Positions 45,044 to 53,615 are shown, counted from the first letter of the stretch. The stretch is DNA of 64,000 nucleotides from Mogibacterium kristiansenii (GCF_009695905.1 NZ_VUNA01000009.1:1-64000); one strand, 5' to 3'. Notes: a model not told the origin generated them from the sequence alone. Numbers and translations are program-made.

Positions 45044-45068
45044 ATTTTTACTTGTCCACAGTTAAAGA

Positions 45069-45254
45069 TTACATTTCATTTACAGTTTCCAATAATTCAA
45101 TCGGAGTTGTAAAAACACCTATTGTATCATTGTTATCATCAAAAAATTCCACTTCAAAATAATTGCCATCGTACTCCAGTACAATAGTTCCCTCTGTTCC
45201 GGCTTTTAATCCTTTGAATTCTTTGTTCAATTTTACTACATCTAACTCTTTCAT
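45069..45254 (-). CDS. DUF4926 protein (possible immunity protein)
   Basis: A 61-residue acidic protein matching the small DUF4926 family (LDVVKLNKEFKGLKAGTEGTIV, followed by a beta-rich YDGNYFEVEFFD). Its start is 3 nt from the stop of the DUF6883-type gene, so they form a pair. DUF4926 genes are often found beside DUF6883 genes in other bacteria, and an immunity or antidote role is inferred from this pairing. Confidence 0.65.
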   Translation of the reverse strand: MKELDVVKLNKEFKGLKAGTEGTIVLEYDGNYFEVEFFDDNNDTIGVFTTPIELLETVNEM

Positions 45255-45257
45255 AAT

Positions 45258-45671
45258 TTACTTTCCTTTCTTATCCGGGTAAACCGTGACAATTTTGTAA
45301 GTACTTCTGTTATTATCCTTTTGTATGACAACCACTACGTTGGCACTTACTGATTCACCTGCTTTCCCGATTAACTTTGTTTTATAGGTGTGCTTTGTTC
45401 CAAATGGGGTTACTTCAGTTTTATCAGGTATTTTTCCTATAATTGATTTTACGATGTTTTTATGAAACAACTTAGAATCAGTTGAAGAATATCCTAAAAC
45501 ATCTTTCATAAATTTTGCTTTTGATCCACCTTTTGGATGATTTATATTAAGTAAATATCCCTCGGTTTTCTTTTTGCTATAACGGACATCTCCGAGTGAT
45601 TTTATTGGAATCTTTGCCTGCTCTTTTGTACCGTGGCTATTACCAAATTCGCCGTGATAACCTGTACCCAT
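45258..45671 (-). CDS. DUF6883-type small protein, possible toxin module
   Basis: A 137-residue basic protein. An N-terminal GTGYHGEFGNSHGTK segment resembles the linker of polymorphic-toxin tips; the rest matches DUF6883 (GYLLNINHPKGGSKAKFM, TPFGTKHTYKT, IVTVYPDKKG). The ATG at 45671 overlaps the DUF4417 stop (TAATG), with GAGG 5 nt upstream. It may be a detached toxin tip paired with the following DUF4926. No catalytic residues can be named. Confidence 0.6.
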   Translation of the reverse strand: MGTGYHGEFGNSHGTKEQAKIPIKSLGDVRYSKKKTEGYLLNINHPKGGSKAKFMKDVLGYSSTDSKLFHKNIVKSIIGKIPDKTEVTPFGTKHTYKTKLIGKAGESVSANVVVVIQKDNNRSTYKIVTVYPDKKGK

Positions 45672-46336
45672 TAAGCCCTCACCACCTTTCGGGAGCTTGA
45701 GCAATCACTGTCATACTGAATGATTTCAATACCTGCTTTTATGTAGTCCTTGAATATACAATCCGGAGCTACTCCATAGACTAAAATTCTCTTCGGTTCC
45801 AACTTTTTCACAGTTTCTCTTAAACCTCTTTCAAAGTATATTCGCTCAATGTTGACTTTGACACATCCATGCGACCCAACTGCAATGGTTCCATTTTTGG
45901 CAACACCGTCACAGCAAAACGCATACGAACGTTCATCAGAAAATCTGATATTTGGAATAACGGTAATGCCGTTCTCCTGTAACCAGTATCCGATAGCTCG
46001 GTTTCTGTAAGTGTTCCACTCTTGCATAACAAGAGGCATATCACGATATAGACTGAAGTCAGGAGTAATGACTCCATCAAAATTCTTTAAAATCGGAAGA
46101 TACCTGTTTGGTGCGTTCCAGATTCTCTCAAATTGTACATCATCCTCGAAGAAATGTACGAAACTATTGAAGTCTTTGCTTCGTATTGATTTTGAAAACA
46201 CAGTTAACTTGTGTGGGATTACATCAACGGATTTGATACAAGGCATTTCTAAAGAGCCATCATAAGTCGCATTCCTTACAAGAAATGAACGAAAGACATC
46301 CTTACAGCCTTTTCTGCTATAGTTAGTTCTAGACAT
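45671..46336 (-). CDS. DUF4417 protein
   Basis: A 221-residue protein of the DUF4417 family, known from mobile elements and phage-like regions of Clostridia. Visible blocks include VITPDFSLYRDMPLVMQEWNTYRNRAIGYWLQ and GTIAVGSHGCVKV (about residues 140-160). The function is unknown. It heads a three-gene minus-strand set with the DUF6883 and DUF4926 genes, linked by a 1-nt stop/start overlap. It is AT-rich relative to the surrounding core genes. Confidence 0.75.
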   Translation of the reverse strand: MSRTNYSRKGCKDVFRSFLVRNATYDGSLEMPCIKSVDVIPHKLTVFSKSIRSKDFNSFVHFFEDDVQFERIWNAPNRYLPILKNFDGVITPDFSLYRDMPLVMQEWNTYRNRAIGYWLQENGITVIPNIRFSDERSYAFCCDGVAKNGTIAVGSHGCVKVNIERIYFERGLRETVKKLEPKRILVYGVAPDCIFKDYIKAGIEIIQYDSDCSSSRKVVRA

Positions 46337-46413
46337 ATTATAAAACTTTCCGGGGATTAGTGAGAAAACGGCATAGAACCCCCTTGTTTAGAATATTAAT
46401 TTACCGTTTTCTA

Positions 46414-46442
46414 TTGAATATCTCTCCGAAAATTGCTATAAT
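46414..46442 (+). promoter_or_regulatory. Near-consensus plus-strand promoter inside the island
   Basis: TTGAAT (46414-46419), a 17-nt spacer and TATAAT (46437-46442). It faces opposite to all island genes and is partly inside a 17-bp inverted repeat, which could be an operator. Confidence 0.65.
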
Positions 46443-46448
46443 ACTTCT

Positions 46449-46523
46449 GCTTTGATACGAATAGCAATATTCGGAGATGAAATCAATATATCTTGTCTTA
46501 ACAAGTTATATTGATTTTTTTAA
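46449..46523 (+). ncRNA. Candidate ~75-nt small RNA
   Basis: The transcript predicted from the promoter at 46414-46442 would start near 46449 and end at a strong terminator: AATCAATATA (46481-46490) with TATATTGATT (46507-46516), an inner CTTGT/ACAAG stem, then T6. No convincing reading frame with a spaced ribosome binding site lies inside; a GGAG touches an ATG with no spacer. It may be a regulatory or antisense RNA of the island. No expression evidence is available. Confidence 0.45.
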
Positions 46524-46535
46524 CATTAAGAACAT

Positions 46536-47075
46536 TCAAGAGGCATCACTCCTTTCACTATTAATCTTTTTATATTGAATTTTGGCAGCATCATAAGAGA
46601 CACCACATTCTTCAATAATTTCTCCTACGGAACAACCTTTCATTAAATGTGCTGGAACCAAAAGTTCTCCGGCAAAGCATTTCGCTTGCCACTCCGGGTC
46701 ACGATATGCTTTAATTTTTTTGTTGGTAAAATTTCTTTCTAACTTAAATCCGCAAAAGCAAATGGTGAAATAGTGCCCAATTTCATGTGCAATAGTCATT
46801 CTATCTCTGCCATTTCCATTGCAAGCACCTTCATACACGCTTTCCCTTATGCGGATATGACCGGTAAGAGTATTGGTGTCAGCGTGAGTTCCAAAAGGTA
46901 ACTCGTTATTCTCTACGATTTCATAACTGAAGTTATCAAATATTTCAGCAAGAACATCCAATAGTTCCGTAATGGGAAAATACTTTTCATTTTCTAGACC
47001 CAAAAACTTTCTTAACATTAAAGTTAAATCTCTGATATCTTGTCTGGATTTGGGCTCAACAATGTATTCTGCCAA
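46536..47075 (-). CDS. ImmA/IrrE-family metallopeptidase
   Basis: A 179-residue zinc peptidase of the ImmA/IrrE (M78) family, with the HExxH motif in MTIAHEIGHYFT (about residues 89-100) and a downstream EWQAKCFAGELLVPAHLM block typical of the family. In integrative elements and phages such proteins cleave the cognate repressor to induce the element. Translation starts at TTG 47075, with GAGGAG 7 nt upstream, immediately after the XRE stop; the pair is one operon. Confidence 0.9.
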   Translation of the reverse strand: MAEYIVEPKSRQDIRDLTLMLRKFLGLENEKYFPITELLDVLAEIFDNFSYEIVENNELPFGTHADTNTLTGHIRIRESVYEGACNGNGRDRMTIAHEIGHYFTICFCGFKLERNFTNKKIKAYRDPEWQAKCFAGELLVPAHLMKGCSVGEIIEECGVSYDAAKIQYKKINSERSDAS

Positions 47076-47076
47076 A

Positions 47077-47442
47077 CTATTTCTCCTCTTCTTTTCTCTT
47101 TAAAATAGCGAATATTTCTTTACTGGCTTCTTCGTCTAAACTGTCAAAATGTCTGGCAAAGCATACTGCGAGTTCACGGTTACCTGAAGGAATATCTTTA
47201 ATTTTTAATTCAACAGTTTCTCCGGATTCAATAACGGCATTTTCCAATTCCTCTTGTTGTTTAGCTGAAAGATTGTATAAGTTTGCTAATTTCTCGTACC
47301 AAGAGGCAGGCATTTTCTTCTTACCATTTTCAACAGCTGATAAAAATGCTGAGGAAACATTTAAATTTTCGGCCATTTCTTTGAGTTTCTCCCCACGCTG
47401 TAGTCTCAATTTTCTCAAAAAAGCTCCAAGTGTTGTTTTCAT
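47077..47442 (-). CDS. XRE-family repressor (ImmR-like)
   Basis: A 121-residue DNA-binding protein. An N-terminal HTH (LRLQRGEKLKEMAENLNVSSAFLSAVENGKK, about residues 12-42) is followed by a helical region that likely mediates dimerisation or ImmA recognition. GAGGAGG sits 7 nt before the ATG. Two palindromes overlapping its consensus promoter (47457-47517) indicate autorepression. With the downstream ImmA gene it forms the control module of an integrative element. Confidence 0.9.
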   Translation of the reverse strand: MKTTLGAFLRKLRLQRGEKLKEMAENLNVSSAFLSAVENGKKKMPASWYEKLANLYNLSAKQQEELENAVIESGETVELKIKDIPSGNRELAVCFARHFDSLDEEASKEIFAILKRKEEEK

Positions 47443-47456
47443 TGTCCATCCTCCTC

Positions 47457-47517
47457 AACCAAATTAGGTTAACTGTATTGTATACCACCTTCATCTCTTT
47501 GTCAACCTATTTGGGTT
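47457..47517. promoter_or_regulatory. Operator pair of the XRE repressor
   Basis: Two related 14-bp sites: AACCAAATTAGGTT (47457-47470) at the start site and AACCTATTTGGGTT (47504-47517) over the -35. Both have the form AACC-N6-GGTT, spaced 47 bp centre to centre. Confidence 0.7.
47477..47505 (-). promoter_or_regulatory. Consensus promoter of the XRE-ImmA operon
   Basis: On the minus strand TTGACA (47500-47505), exactly 17 nt and TACAAT (47477-47482). Confidence 0.85.
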
Positions 47518-47597
47518 AATTTTTATCTAATAATAATCAATCCTTTATTTTTTTCTATCCAACAACAAATACGTCGGCAATTCACGAGCAAAAGTGC

Positions 47598-47638
47598 AAA
47601 AAAAGAGGGAGCATGTTTCACATGAAACACACCCCCTC
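47598..47638 (-). terminator. rsmG terminator whose stem contains a parS-like site
   Basis: A 16-bp stem (with wobbles) spans 47605-47638, followed on the minus strand by T7. The stem tip is TGTTTCACATGAAACA (47614-47629), one base off the parS consensus. Confidence 0.8.
47614..47629. promoter_or_regulatory. parS-like site 3
   Basis: TGTTTCACATGAAACA differs from parS only in the centre (CA for CG). It may be a weak ParB site or just the terminator stem. Confidence 0.55.
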
Positions 47639-47655
47639 ATTTTTCTACAGCTTTG

Positions 47656-48357
47656 CTACAGCGGTTCTTTTCGAGCCGTTCCGGATTTTCTCGGGAACTT
47701 CGCCGGCGTCTTTTTAACTTTCTTTATATACACCAACGCGTGGTTCTCCGCAGATTCATCTTCCAGATTCACCGTTTCGATTCGGTCAATCTTTCCGCCA
47801 AGAAGTCGAATTGCTTTTTCCGCCTCCTTAATTTCTTCTTCTGCCTTTTCGCCCTTGTACGCCACAAAGGTCCCCCCTACTTTAACAAGGGGCAGGCACC
47901 ATTCCACCAGAACATTCATGGAAGCAACCGCTCGAGATACGCATAGATCGTACCGCTCCCGATGTTCCTTGCTCTGTCCCGCCTCTTCGGCACGAAGATG
48001 GAATGTCGTGGTATTCTGAATATCCAGAGACCGGGTAATGTCATCAATTACACGCAGTCTTTTCTGAAGGGAATCGATAAGGAAAATCTTTTTCTCCGGT
48101 GCCATGACGGCCAACGGAACTCCGGGGAACCCGGCACCGGTCCCCACGTCTGCAATCGTATCGGCCTTTTCCCATTCCGGAGACCCCACACACCCCAGAG
48201 AATCCAGCAGATGTTTTACGATAAATTCTTCCGGATCCCGAACGGCGGTAAGGTTGATATGCTCGTTCATCCGCAAAATCTCATCCATATAGTGAATCAT
48301 CAATTCCGCTTTTTCTTCCCCTACCTGCTGCTCCAGCCGCTCATAGGCTTTACTCAT
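47656..48357 (-). CDS. rsmG: 16S rRNA G527 methyltransferase
   Basis: Methylates N7 of G527 of 16S rRNA (E. coli numbering). The 233-residue enzyme has the SAM motif [14 protein letters not shown] and the N-terminal [21 protein letters not shown]. The ATG at 48357 overlaps mnmG's end by 8 nt, with GAGG 7 nt upstream; a longer frame lacks a start signal. In many relatives it is next to parA; here an island intervenes. Confidence 0.95.
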   Translation of the reverse strand: MSKAYERLEQQVGEEKAELMIHYMDEILRMNEHINLTAVRDPEEFIVKHLLDSLGCVGSPEWEKADTIADVGTGAGFPGVPLAVMAPEKKIFLIDSLQKRLRVIDDITRSLDIQNTTTFHLRAEEAGQSKEHRERYDLCVSRAVASMNVLVEWCLPLVKVGGTFVAYKGEKAEEEIKEAEKAIRLLGGKIDRIETVNLEDESAENHALVYIKKVKKTPAKFPRKSGTARKEPL

Positions 48358-50272
48358 TTGTCGACCTCTTTCTGTTCTCTTTCTCCAGATATACCAGAAG
48401 AACATTGATGTCCGCCGGAGACACGCCGGAAATTCGGCTGGCCTGCCCCAGATTAATCGGACGAATCTCCGTCAGCTTCTGGCGCGCTTCCAATCTCAAA
48501 CCGCCAATGCTGTTGTAATCGATGGAATCATCCAACCGTTTGCTTTCCAGCTTCTTCATCTTTTCTACTTGAGCAATCTGCTTCTGAATATATCCATCGT
48601 ACTTAATTCTTACTTCTACTTCATACCGCTCGTTTCGAGTCAGCTCCGGTCTGGTCTCGTCATCAATCTCTGCTGTATCCGCATAATGAATTTCCGGACG
48701 GCGCATCATTTCACCGAAGGAGAGCCCTCGGTCGCATTCGGCACTTCCGTGCCTGGAAAGAAATTCATTTTGAATCCTATTCGAAACTGTTTTTTTCTCG
48801 ATGCGTGCAAGCTCCGCATCTACGTTCGCCTTTTTTTTCAAGAATTTCTGATAACGCTCCTCGCTGACGGAACCGTATTCATAACCCAGCGCCGTAAGAC
48901 GCCGGTCCGCATTGTCCTGACGCAGTAGCAGACGGTATTCCGCCCGGGAAGTCATAATACGGTACGGCTCGTTGGTTCCCTTGGTCACCAGATCATCAAT
49001 CAGCACGCCGATGTACGCCTGATCCCGTCCAAGTACCAGCGGTTCCTTCTCTTGAAGCTTCCGAACCGCATTGATTCCGGCCATCAGCCCCTGGGCCGCC
49101 GCTTCCTCGTAACCGGAACTGCCGTTAAACTGTCCGGCACAGAACAAATTCTTCACCACCTTGCTCTCCAAAGACGGCTTCAAACTCTGAGGATCGATGC
49201 AGTCGTATTCGATGGCATAGGCCGGCCGAACGATTTCGCCGTCCTCCAGCCCCGGGATGGAATGGTAGAACTCCCGCTGAATATCCTCCGGCAAACTGGA
49301 CGACATTCCCTGAATGTACATCTCATCGGTATCCAACCCCTCCGGCTCCACGAAAAGCTGATGCCGCTCCCGATCCCGGAAACGAGACACTTTATCCTCA
49401 ATGGACGGGCAGTACCGCGGCCCCACCCCCACGATGTTGCCGGAATACATAGCCGACTTGTCCAGATTGTCCAGAATTATCCGGTGCGTCTCCTCGTTCG
49501 TATAGGATAGCCAGCAAGAAATTTGATTCGTTCCGATATCCTTACCTTCATTCATAAAAGAAAACGGCACGATTTCTTCATCTCCCGACTGTTCCTTCAT
49601 GCGATCGTAATGCAGGGTTTTTCCCAGCATTCTGGCCGGCGTGCCGGTTTTGAACCGCCGCATCGGAAATCCGTATTCGTAGAGTTTTTCCGCCAAATCC
49701 GTGGAAGCAGCCAAGCCGTTCGGGCCGCTCCGGAATGCGGAATCACCGATAAATATTTTACCTCCCAGAAATGTTCCGGTGCAAAGAATCACCGCTTTCG
49801 CATTGTAGCGGGTGATGGTGCGGGTGATGACACCCTGAATACTTCCATCCTCGATGACAAGGTCGATGACCTCCGCCTGTTTCAGATGAAGGTTCGGTTC
49901 TTTTTCGATGGTCTTCTTCATCTCCAGGTGGTACTTTGTTTTATCCGCCTGTGCCCGAAGGGAGTGTACCGCAGGACCCTTGGAGGTATTCAGCATCTTG
50001 CTCTGAAGAAAGGTTTTGTCGATGTTCAATCCCATCTCGCCGCCAAGCGCATCGATTTCGCACACCAAGTGTCCCTTTCCCGTTCCGCCGATGGACGGAT
50101 TGCAGGGCATCATGGCCACGGATTCCAGGTTGATGCACAGCAGCAAGGTGTTCATTCCCATGCGCGCAGAAATCAGCCCCGCCTCGCAGCCGGCATGTCC
50201 GGCACCTACCACGATTACATCATATTCTCCCATTACCGGAATGGTATCTTTATTAATCTCTTTTGATGTCAT
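48350..50272 (-). CDS. mnmG: tRNA uridine-5-carboxymethylaminomethyl modification enzyme MnmG (GidA)
   Basis: The FAD-dependent partner of MnmE in modifying U34 of certain tRNAs. The 640-residue protein begins with the FAD-binding [13 protein letters not shown] and contains the two GidA signatures, GPKYCPSIE-like ([14 protein letters not shown]) and [22 protein letters not shown] lies upstream of the ATG at 50272. It is 13 nt from mnmE, with which it is coexpressed. Confidence 0.97.
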   Translation of the reverse strand: MTSKEINKDTIPVMGEYDVIVVGAGHAGCEAGLISARMGMNTLLLCINLESVAMMPCNPSIGGTGKGHLVCEIDALGGEMGLNIDKTFLQSKMLNTSKGPAVHSLRAQADKTKYHLEMKKTIEKEPNLHLKQAEVIDLVIEDGSIQGVITRTITRYNAKAVILCTGTFLGGKIFIGDSAFRSGPNGLAASTDLAEKLYEYGFPMRRFKTGTPARMLGKTLHYDRMKEQSGDEEIVPFSFMNEGKDIGTNQISCWLSYTNEETHRIILDNLDKSAMYSGNIVGVGPRYCPSIEDKVSRFRDRERHQLFVEPEGLDTDEMYIQGMSSSLPEDIQREFYHSIPGLEDGEIVRPAYAIEYDCIDPQSLKPSLESKVVKNLFCAGQFNGSSGYEEAAAQGLMAGINAVRKLQEKEPLVLGRDQAYIGVLIDDLVTKGTNEPYRIMTSRAEYRLLLRQDNADRRLTALGYEYGSVSEERYQKFLKKKANVDAELARIEKKTVSNRIQNEFLSRHGSAECDRGLSFGEMMRRPEIHYADTAEIDDETRPELTRNERYEVEVRIKYDGYIQKQIAQVEKMKKLESKRLDDSIDYNSIGGLRLEARQKLTEIRPINLGQASRISGVSPADINVLLVYLEKENRKRSTNE

Positions 50273-50284
50273 TTAACGCTCCTG

Positions 50285-51652
50285 TTACTTACCCAGACAG
50301 AATTTGGAGAACACCGTGTCCAAAATCTCATCACCGGCCGTTTCGCCGATAATTTCACCCAGTGCCTCATATGCATTATGAACTTGAAGCTCACAGATTT
50401 CAATAGATTCCCCCATTTCCAGGAGATTCATTCCATCCACGATGGATTCCATTCCCCGGTTCAAAGCATCCCGATGTCTTTCGCTGGTAACGATGTTTCT
50501 CTCCTGCATATTCTGAATGCCTTCCAGAAACATCTCTTGAATTCGATGAGTTACCGCATCCGCACCATTTAAACGGAGAAGAGACGTCTGCACAATTTCC
50601 GCTTCCGGAAGAATATCCTTCACTTCATCCTGAGAGACCGCTTCACCCAGATCGTTCTTATTCAGAACGACAAGAACTCGCTGCCCTTTATTTTGATTCA
50701 GAATTTTCACATCCTCCGGAGACAACGCTTTGCTTCCGTCCAAAACCAGAACCACCAGATCCGCCGCTTCCATCTCTTCGTGGGATTTCTGAATTCCCAT
50801 CTGCTCTATCACGTCATCCGTTTCTCGAATTCCCGCAGTATCCGTCAGTACCAAAGGAAGACCGTGAATGGTGGCGCTTTCCTCAATGGTATCCCGGGTG
50901 GTTCCGGGAATATTCGTTACAATGGCTCTGTTTTCTCCCAGCAGCGCATTCATCAAGGAGGATTTCCCCACGTTCGGCTTTCCAACAATGGCCACGCGGA
51001 TTCCTTCTTTCGCAATTCGACCGTTATCGCATGTATCCAGAAGATTTTGAACCTTTTCCTTCACTTTGCTCAAATCTTCACAGAACCGCTGGGATTCCAC
51101 CTGCTCGATATCTTCATCCGGAAAATCAATATTCACAGCCATCTGAGCCAGCACATCCCGCAGACTTTCCCGAATTTCGGAAATCTCCGTACCGAGGCGC
51201 CCCTTCAGCTGACGCTCGGCAATCTGCAACGGCATTTCGCTCTTTGCTTTTATCACATCGATGACCGCCTCCGCCTGGGCGAGATCCATCCGGCCGTTGA
51301 GAAATGCAAGCTTCGTGAATTCGCCCGGCTCCGCCATGCGAGCACCGCAGTCCAACACCGTCCGCAAAATCAACCGAATGGAAACGATGCCGCCGTGTGC
51401 CTGAATTTCCACCACATCTTCACAAGTGTAAGAATGCGGGGCCTTCATGTACAAGCAGATGGCTTCATCGATGACATTCTCGTTTTCCGGATTCACGATA
51501 TTCCCGTAATAAGCATAGCGAGGCTTCACCTCCGCCGGGCAGGGACGGAGAATTTTTTTCATGATATTCAGTGAATCATCTCCGCTGATTCGGACGATGC
51601 CGATTCCGCCTTCACCTTGCGGCGTGGCGATTGCTGCAATTGTGTCTCCCAT
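50285..51652 (-). CDS. mnmE: tRNA modification GTPase MnmE (TrmE)
   Basis: A 455-residue potassium-activated GTPase acting with MnmG. An N-terminal tetrahydrofolate-binding domain (IAAIATPQGEGGIGIVRISG) is followed by a helical domain, the G domain with GKPNVGKSSLMN, DTAGIRETDD and NKND, and the C-terminal CLGK. ATG 51652 is chosen because AAAGGAGAG lies upstream; a terminator hairpin directly precedes it. Confidence 0.96.
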   Translation of the reverse strand: MGDTIAAIATPQGEGGIGIVRISGDDSLNIMKKILRPCPAEVKPRYAYYGNIVNPENENVIDEAICLYMKAPHSYTCEDVVEIQAHGGIVSIRLILRTVLDCGARMAEPGEFTKLAFLNGRMDLAQAEAVIDVIKAKSEMPLQIAERQLKGRLGTEISEIRESLRDVLAQMAVNIDFPDEDIEQVESQRFCEDLSKVKEKVQNLLDTCDNGRIAKEGIRVAIVGKPNVGKSSLMNALLGENRAIVTNIPGTTRDTIEESATIHGLPLVLTDTAGIRETDDVIEQMGIQKSHEEMEAADLVVLVLDGSKALSPEDVKILNQNKGQRVLVVLNKNDLGEAVSQDEVKDILPEAEIVQTSLLRLNGADAVTHRIQEMFLEGIQNMQERNIVTSERHRDALNRGMESIVDGMNLLEMGESIEICELQVHNAYEALGEIIGETAGDEILDTVFSKFCLGK

Positions 51653-51663
51653 TTTCTCTCCTT

Positions 51664-51701
51664 TAAAAAAAATCCCGGTCATCCGGAGATGGACCGAGAT
51701 T
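51664..51701 (-). terminator. Terminator/attenuator between jag and mnmE
   Basis: On the minus strand AATCTCGGTC and GACCGGGATT form a 10-bp stem (one wobble) followed by T8. It ends just before the mnmE ribosome binding site, so it can limit readthrough from the rpmH-jag operon. Confidence 0.75.
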
Positions 51702-51709
51702 CCTTCATT

Positions 51710-52597
51710 TTACTTTTTCTCGATGATAACCCGGCGATACGGTTCCTTTCCTTCACTGCGAGTCGTCACATACGGATGATCCTGCAATGTGGAGTGGATT
51801 ACTTTACGCTCATAAGGATTCATCGGTTCCAGCGTAATGCTTCTTCCGGAACGCTCCACCTTGCCGGCAAGTCTGTTCGCCAGGTTCATCAGTGTACGCT
51901 CCCGCTTGGAACGGTAATTCTCTGCGTCCAGAATAACTCTCACGTATTCATCGCTTTCCTTATTGGCAACGATGCTGGCAAGATACTGAATCGCATCCAG
52001 GGTCTGACCCCTTTTTCCAATGATGGTTCCGGTATCCTTACCGGTAATGTTTACATAGACGATTCCATTTCCGCTTTTCACGGTGAAATCCAGATCGATG
52101 CCCATCTCTGTGGTTACATCCCGAAGGAATGTTTCCACCGGATGACCTTCTGCCGGCTCCAGGTTCTTCAGATCGGCGAACATGGAACTTTCAGCACGAT
52201 GTTCCTTATGCTCTTTTCTCCGATTACCCCGGTTGTTTCTGGATCTATGTCTGTCTTTCTTCTTTGCTTTTGCACTTGCTCGAGCATCTTCCATCTCTTC
52301 CTGCTCGAACTTATCATAATCTTCTCTGATTTCCTCAGGAACTTCTACTTTCTGATTTTCAGGTAAAGAAGCCAGGATTCTATCGATATCATCGAAGGAA
52401 CTCTTCTCCTTCTTATTCGACTTCTCTTCCCTTGCTGTAACTCTGACCTTTGCCAGTTTGGAACCTATGCCGAGGAAACCTTTGGAGGATTCTTCCAGAA
52501 CTTCGACATCGACTTCATCGATGGTGAGTTTGAGTTCCTTGAGCGCAAGCTCTACCGCTGCGTCAACATCTCCTCCCCATTTTTCTGAAACTCTCAT
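51710..52597 (-). CDS. khpB: Jag/KhpB RNA-binding protein
   Basis: A 295-residue RNA-binding protein with a Jag_N domain (about 1-50, SSKGFLGIGSKLAKVRV), a charged linker, a KH domain (about 150-220, ending GKRGQTLDAIQYLASIV) and a C-terminal R3H domain (SKRERTLMNLANRLAGKV). In Firmicutes it works with KhpA in envelope and division control. It follows yidC by 3 nt. Confidence 0.93.
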   Translation of the reverse strand: MRVSEKWGGDVDAAVELALKELKLTIDEVDVEVLEESSKGFLGIGSKLAKVRVTAREEKSNKKEKSSFDDIDRILASLPENQKVEVPEEIREDYDKFEQEEMEDARASAKAKKKDRHRSRNNRGNRRKEHKEHRAESSMFADLKNLEPAEGHPVETFLRDVTTEMGIDLDFTVKSGNGIVYVNITGKDTGTIIGKRGQTLDAIQYLASIVANKESDEYVRVILDAENYRSKRERTLMNLANRLAGKVERSGRSITLEPMNPYERKVIHSTLQDHPYVTTRSEGKEPYRRVIIEKK

Positions 52598-52600
52598 TTT

Positions 52601-53362
52601 CTAACGATTTCCTTTCAATTTAGAAGTTGCATTCAGTCTTCTTTTCAATTCTTTTTCCGCACGGGCAACAAGCTTTTCGCGATCCGCCTTCTCCTTCAAA
52701 TCCTTCCGAACCTTATTCATGCGAATGTTCAGGAAAATCTGAATGGTCTGACCGCCGGCCCAGTAGATTGCAAGACCTGCCGGGTACGATCTGGCGATGA
52801 CCAGAATACTGAGCGGAAATACATACTTCATCATCATGTTCATGGACTTCATCTGTGCATTTTCAGCACCTGCAGCAGTGGTAAGCTGCTGAGTCATGGT
52901 GAACGAGAAATATGTCGCTGCTGCTGCCGCAATTGGGAGAATCCAAAGATCCGGCTGAGCCAAATCCTTGATCCAAAGAAAAGATTCGTGTACAGCGAAC
53001 AGCATATCTTCGCTCTTCAGGTATTGCATTGGATTTCTCAGCAATGCAAACAGACCCATGATAATCGGAAACTGAATGAGCATCGGCAAGCATCCACCCA
53101 GCGGATTGAATTTCTCCTTGGCGTAGAGCTCCTGCATCGCTTCGTTCATCTTCTGCTGATCGTGTGCATACTTCTTCTGAATCTCCTGCATCTTTGGCTG
53201 CAGTTCCTGCATGTTGGCAGTGGATTTAATCTGCTTTACATACAGCGGGAACAGCGCGAGCTTAACGATTGCAGTCAGAATAATCAGTGAAATACCATAA
53301 TTTCCCACGAAATTATAAATCAGTGTAAGTAGGTATCCAAGAGGTACCGCTATTACTCCCAT
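52601..53362 (-). CDS. yidC: Membrane protein insertase YidC (SpoIIIJ/OxaA type)
   Basis: A 253-residue insertase with the 60KD_IMP core: ISLIILTAIVKLALFPLYVKQIKST, NPLGGCLPMLIQFPI and a C-terminal basic tail that can touch ribosomes. A conserved Arg is present in the first hydrophilic groove. The start ATG at 53362 follows GGGAG by 6 nt; an in-frame extension upstream of it overlaps yidD and lacks a signal peptide. No lipobox Cys was seen at the N-terminus. Confidence 0.94.
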   Translation of the reverse strand: MGVIAVPLGYLLTLIYNFVGNYGISLIILTAIVKLALFPLYVKQIKSTANMQELQPKMQEIQKKYAHDQQKMNEAMQELYAKEKFNPLGGCLPMLIQFPIIMGLFALLRNPMQYLKSEDMLFAVHESFLWIKDLAQPDLWILPIAAAAATYFSFTMTQQLTTAAGAENAQMKSMNMMMKYVFPLSILVIARSYPAGLAIYWAGGQTIQIFLNIRMNKVRKDLKEKADREKLVARAEKELKRRLNATSKLKGNR

Positions 53363-53376
53363 ATAATTCTCCCTGT

Positions 53377-53607
53377 CTATGGAAGAGGATCGTATCCGCC
53401 GGGATTTCCCGGATGACATCTCAGAATTCTCTTGATTCCCAGCCAGCTCCCTTTAATCGGACCGTACTTCTCCAACGCCTGTATAAAATAAGTACTGCAG
53501 GTAGGAGTAAACCGACATGCCGGCGGGAACAGCGGAGATATAAACAGCTGATATCCTCTTACCATTAAAATTAAAATACTTTTGATAAAATTGCTGATTG
53601 CTTTCAT
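53377..53607 (-). CDS. yidD: Membrane protein insertion efficiency factor YidD
   Basis: A small, 76-residue protein that assists YidC. The signature [27 protein letters not shown] is visible in overlapping parts, including the conserved Cys pair. The ATG at 53607 is chosen from family starts; a GTG at 53619 that overlaps the rnpA stop is the alternative. It lies between rnpA and yidC as usual. Confidence 0.92.
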   Translation of the reverse strand: MKAISNFIKSILILMVRGYQLFISPLFPPACRFTPTCSTYFIQALEKYGPIKGSWLGIKRILRCHPGNPGGYDPLP

Positions 53608-53615
53608 CGCGTTTA

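Larger units (their letters stand above)
44563..45068. other. parA upstream region and island boundary
   Basis: This AT-rich 500-bp stretch has no gene. It contains two parS sites, the parA promoter, a plus-strand hairpin with T6 (CTTCGAAGAG with CTCTCGAAG, 44862-44894, no obvious source transcript) and the island's terminator at 44987-45043. Confidence 0.6.
46337..46535. other. Structured intergenic region with inverted repeats
   Basis: It contains AGAAAACGG/CCGTTTTCT (46363-46371 with 46404-46412), a 17-bp inverted repeat with one mismatch (46423-46439 with 46461-46477; TCTCCGAA-A-ATTGCTAT), and the small-RNA promoter and terminator listed separately. Confidence 0.7.

Noticed and set aside
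46477-46580. A small membrane peptide frame starting near 46477
   Set aside because: GGAG directly touches the ATG with no spacer and the frame runs through a strong terminator, so an RNA is the better reading.
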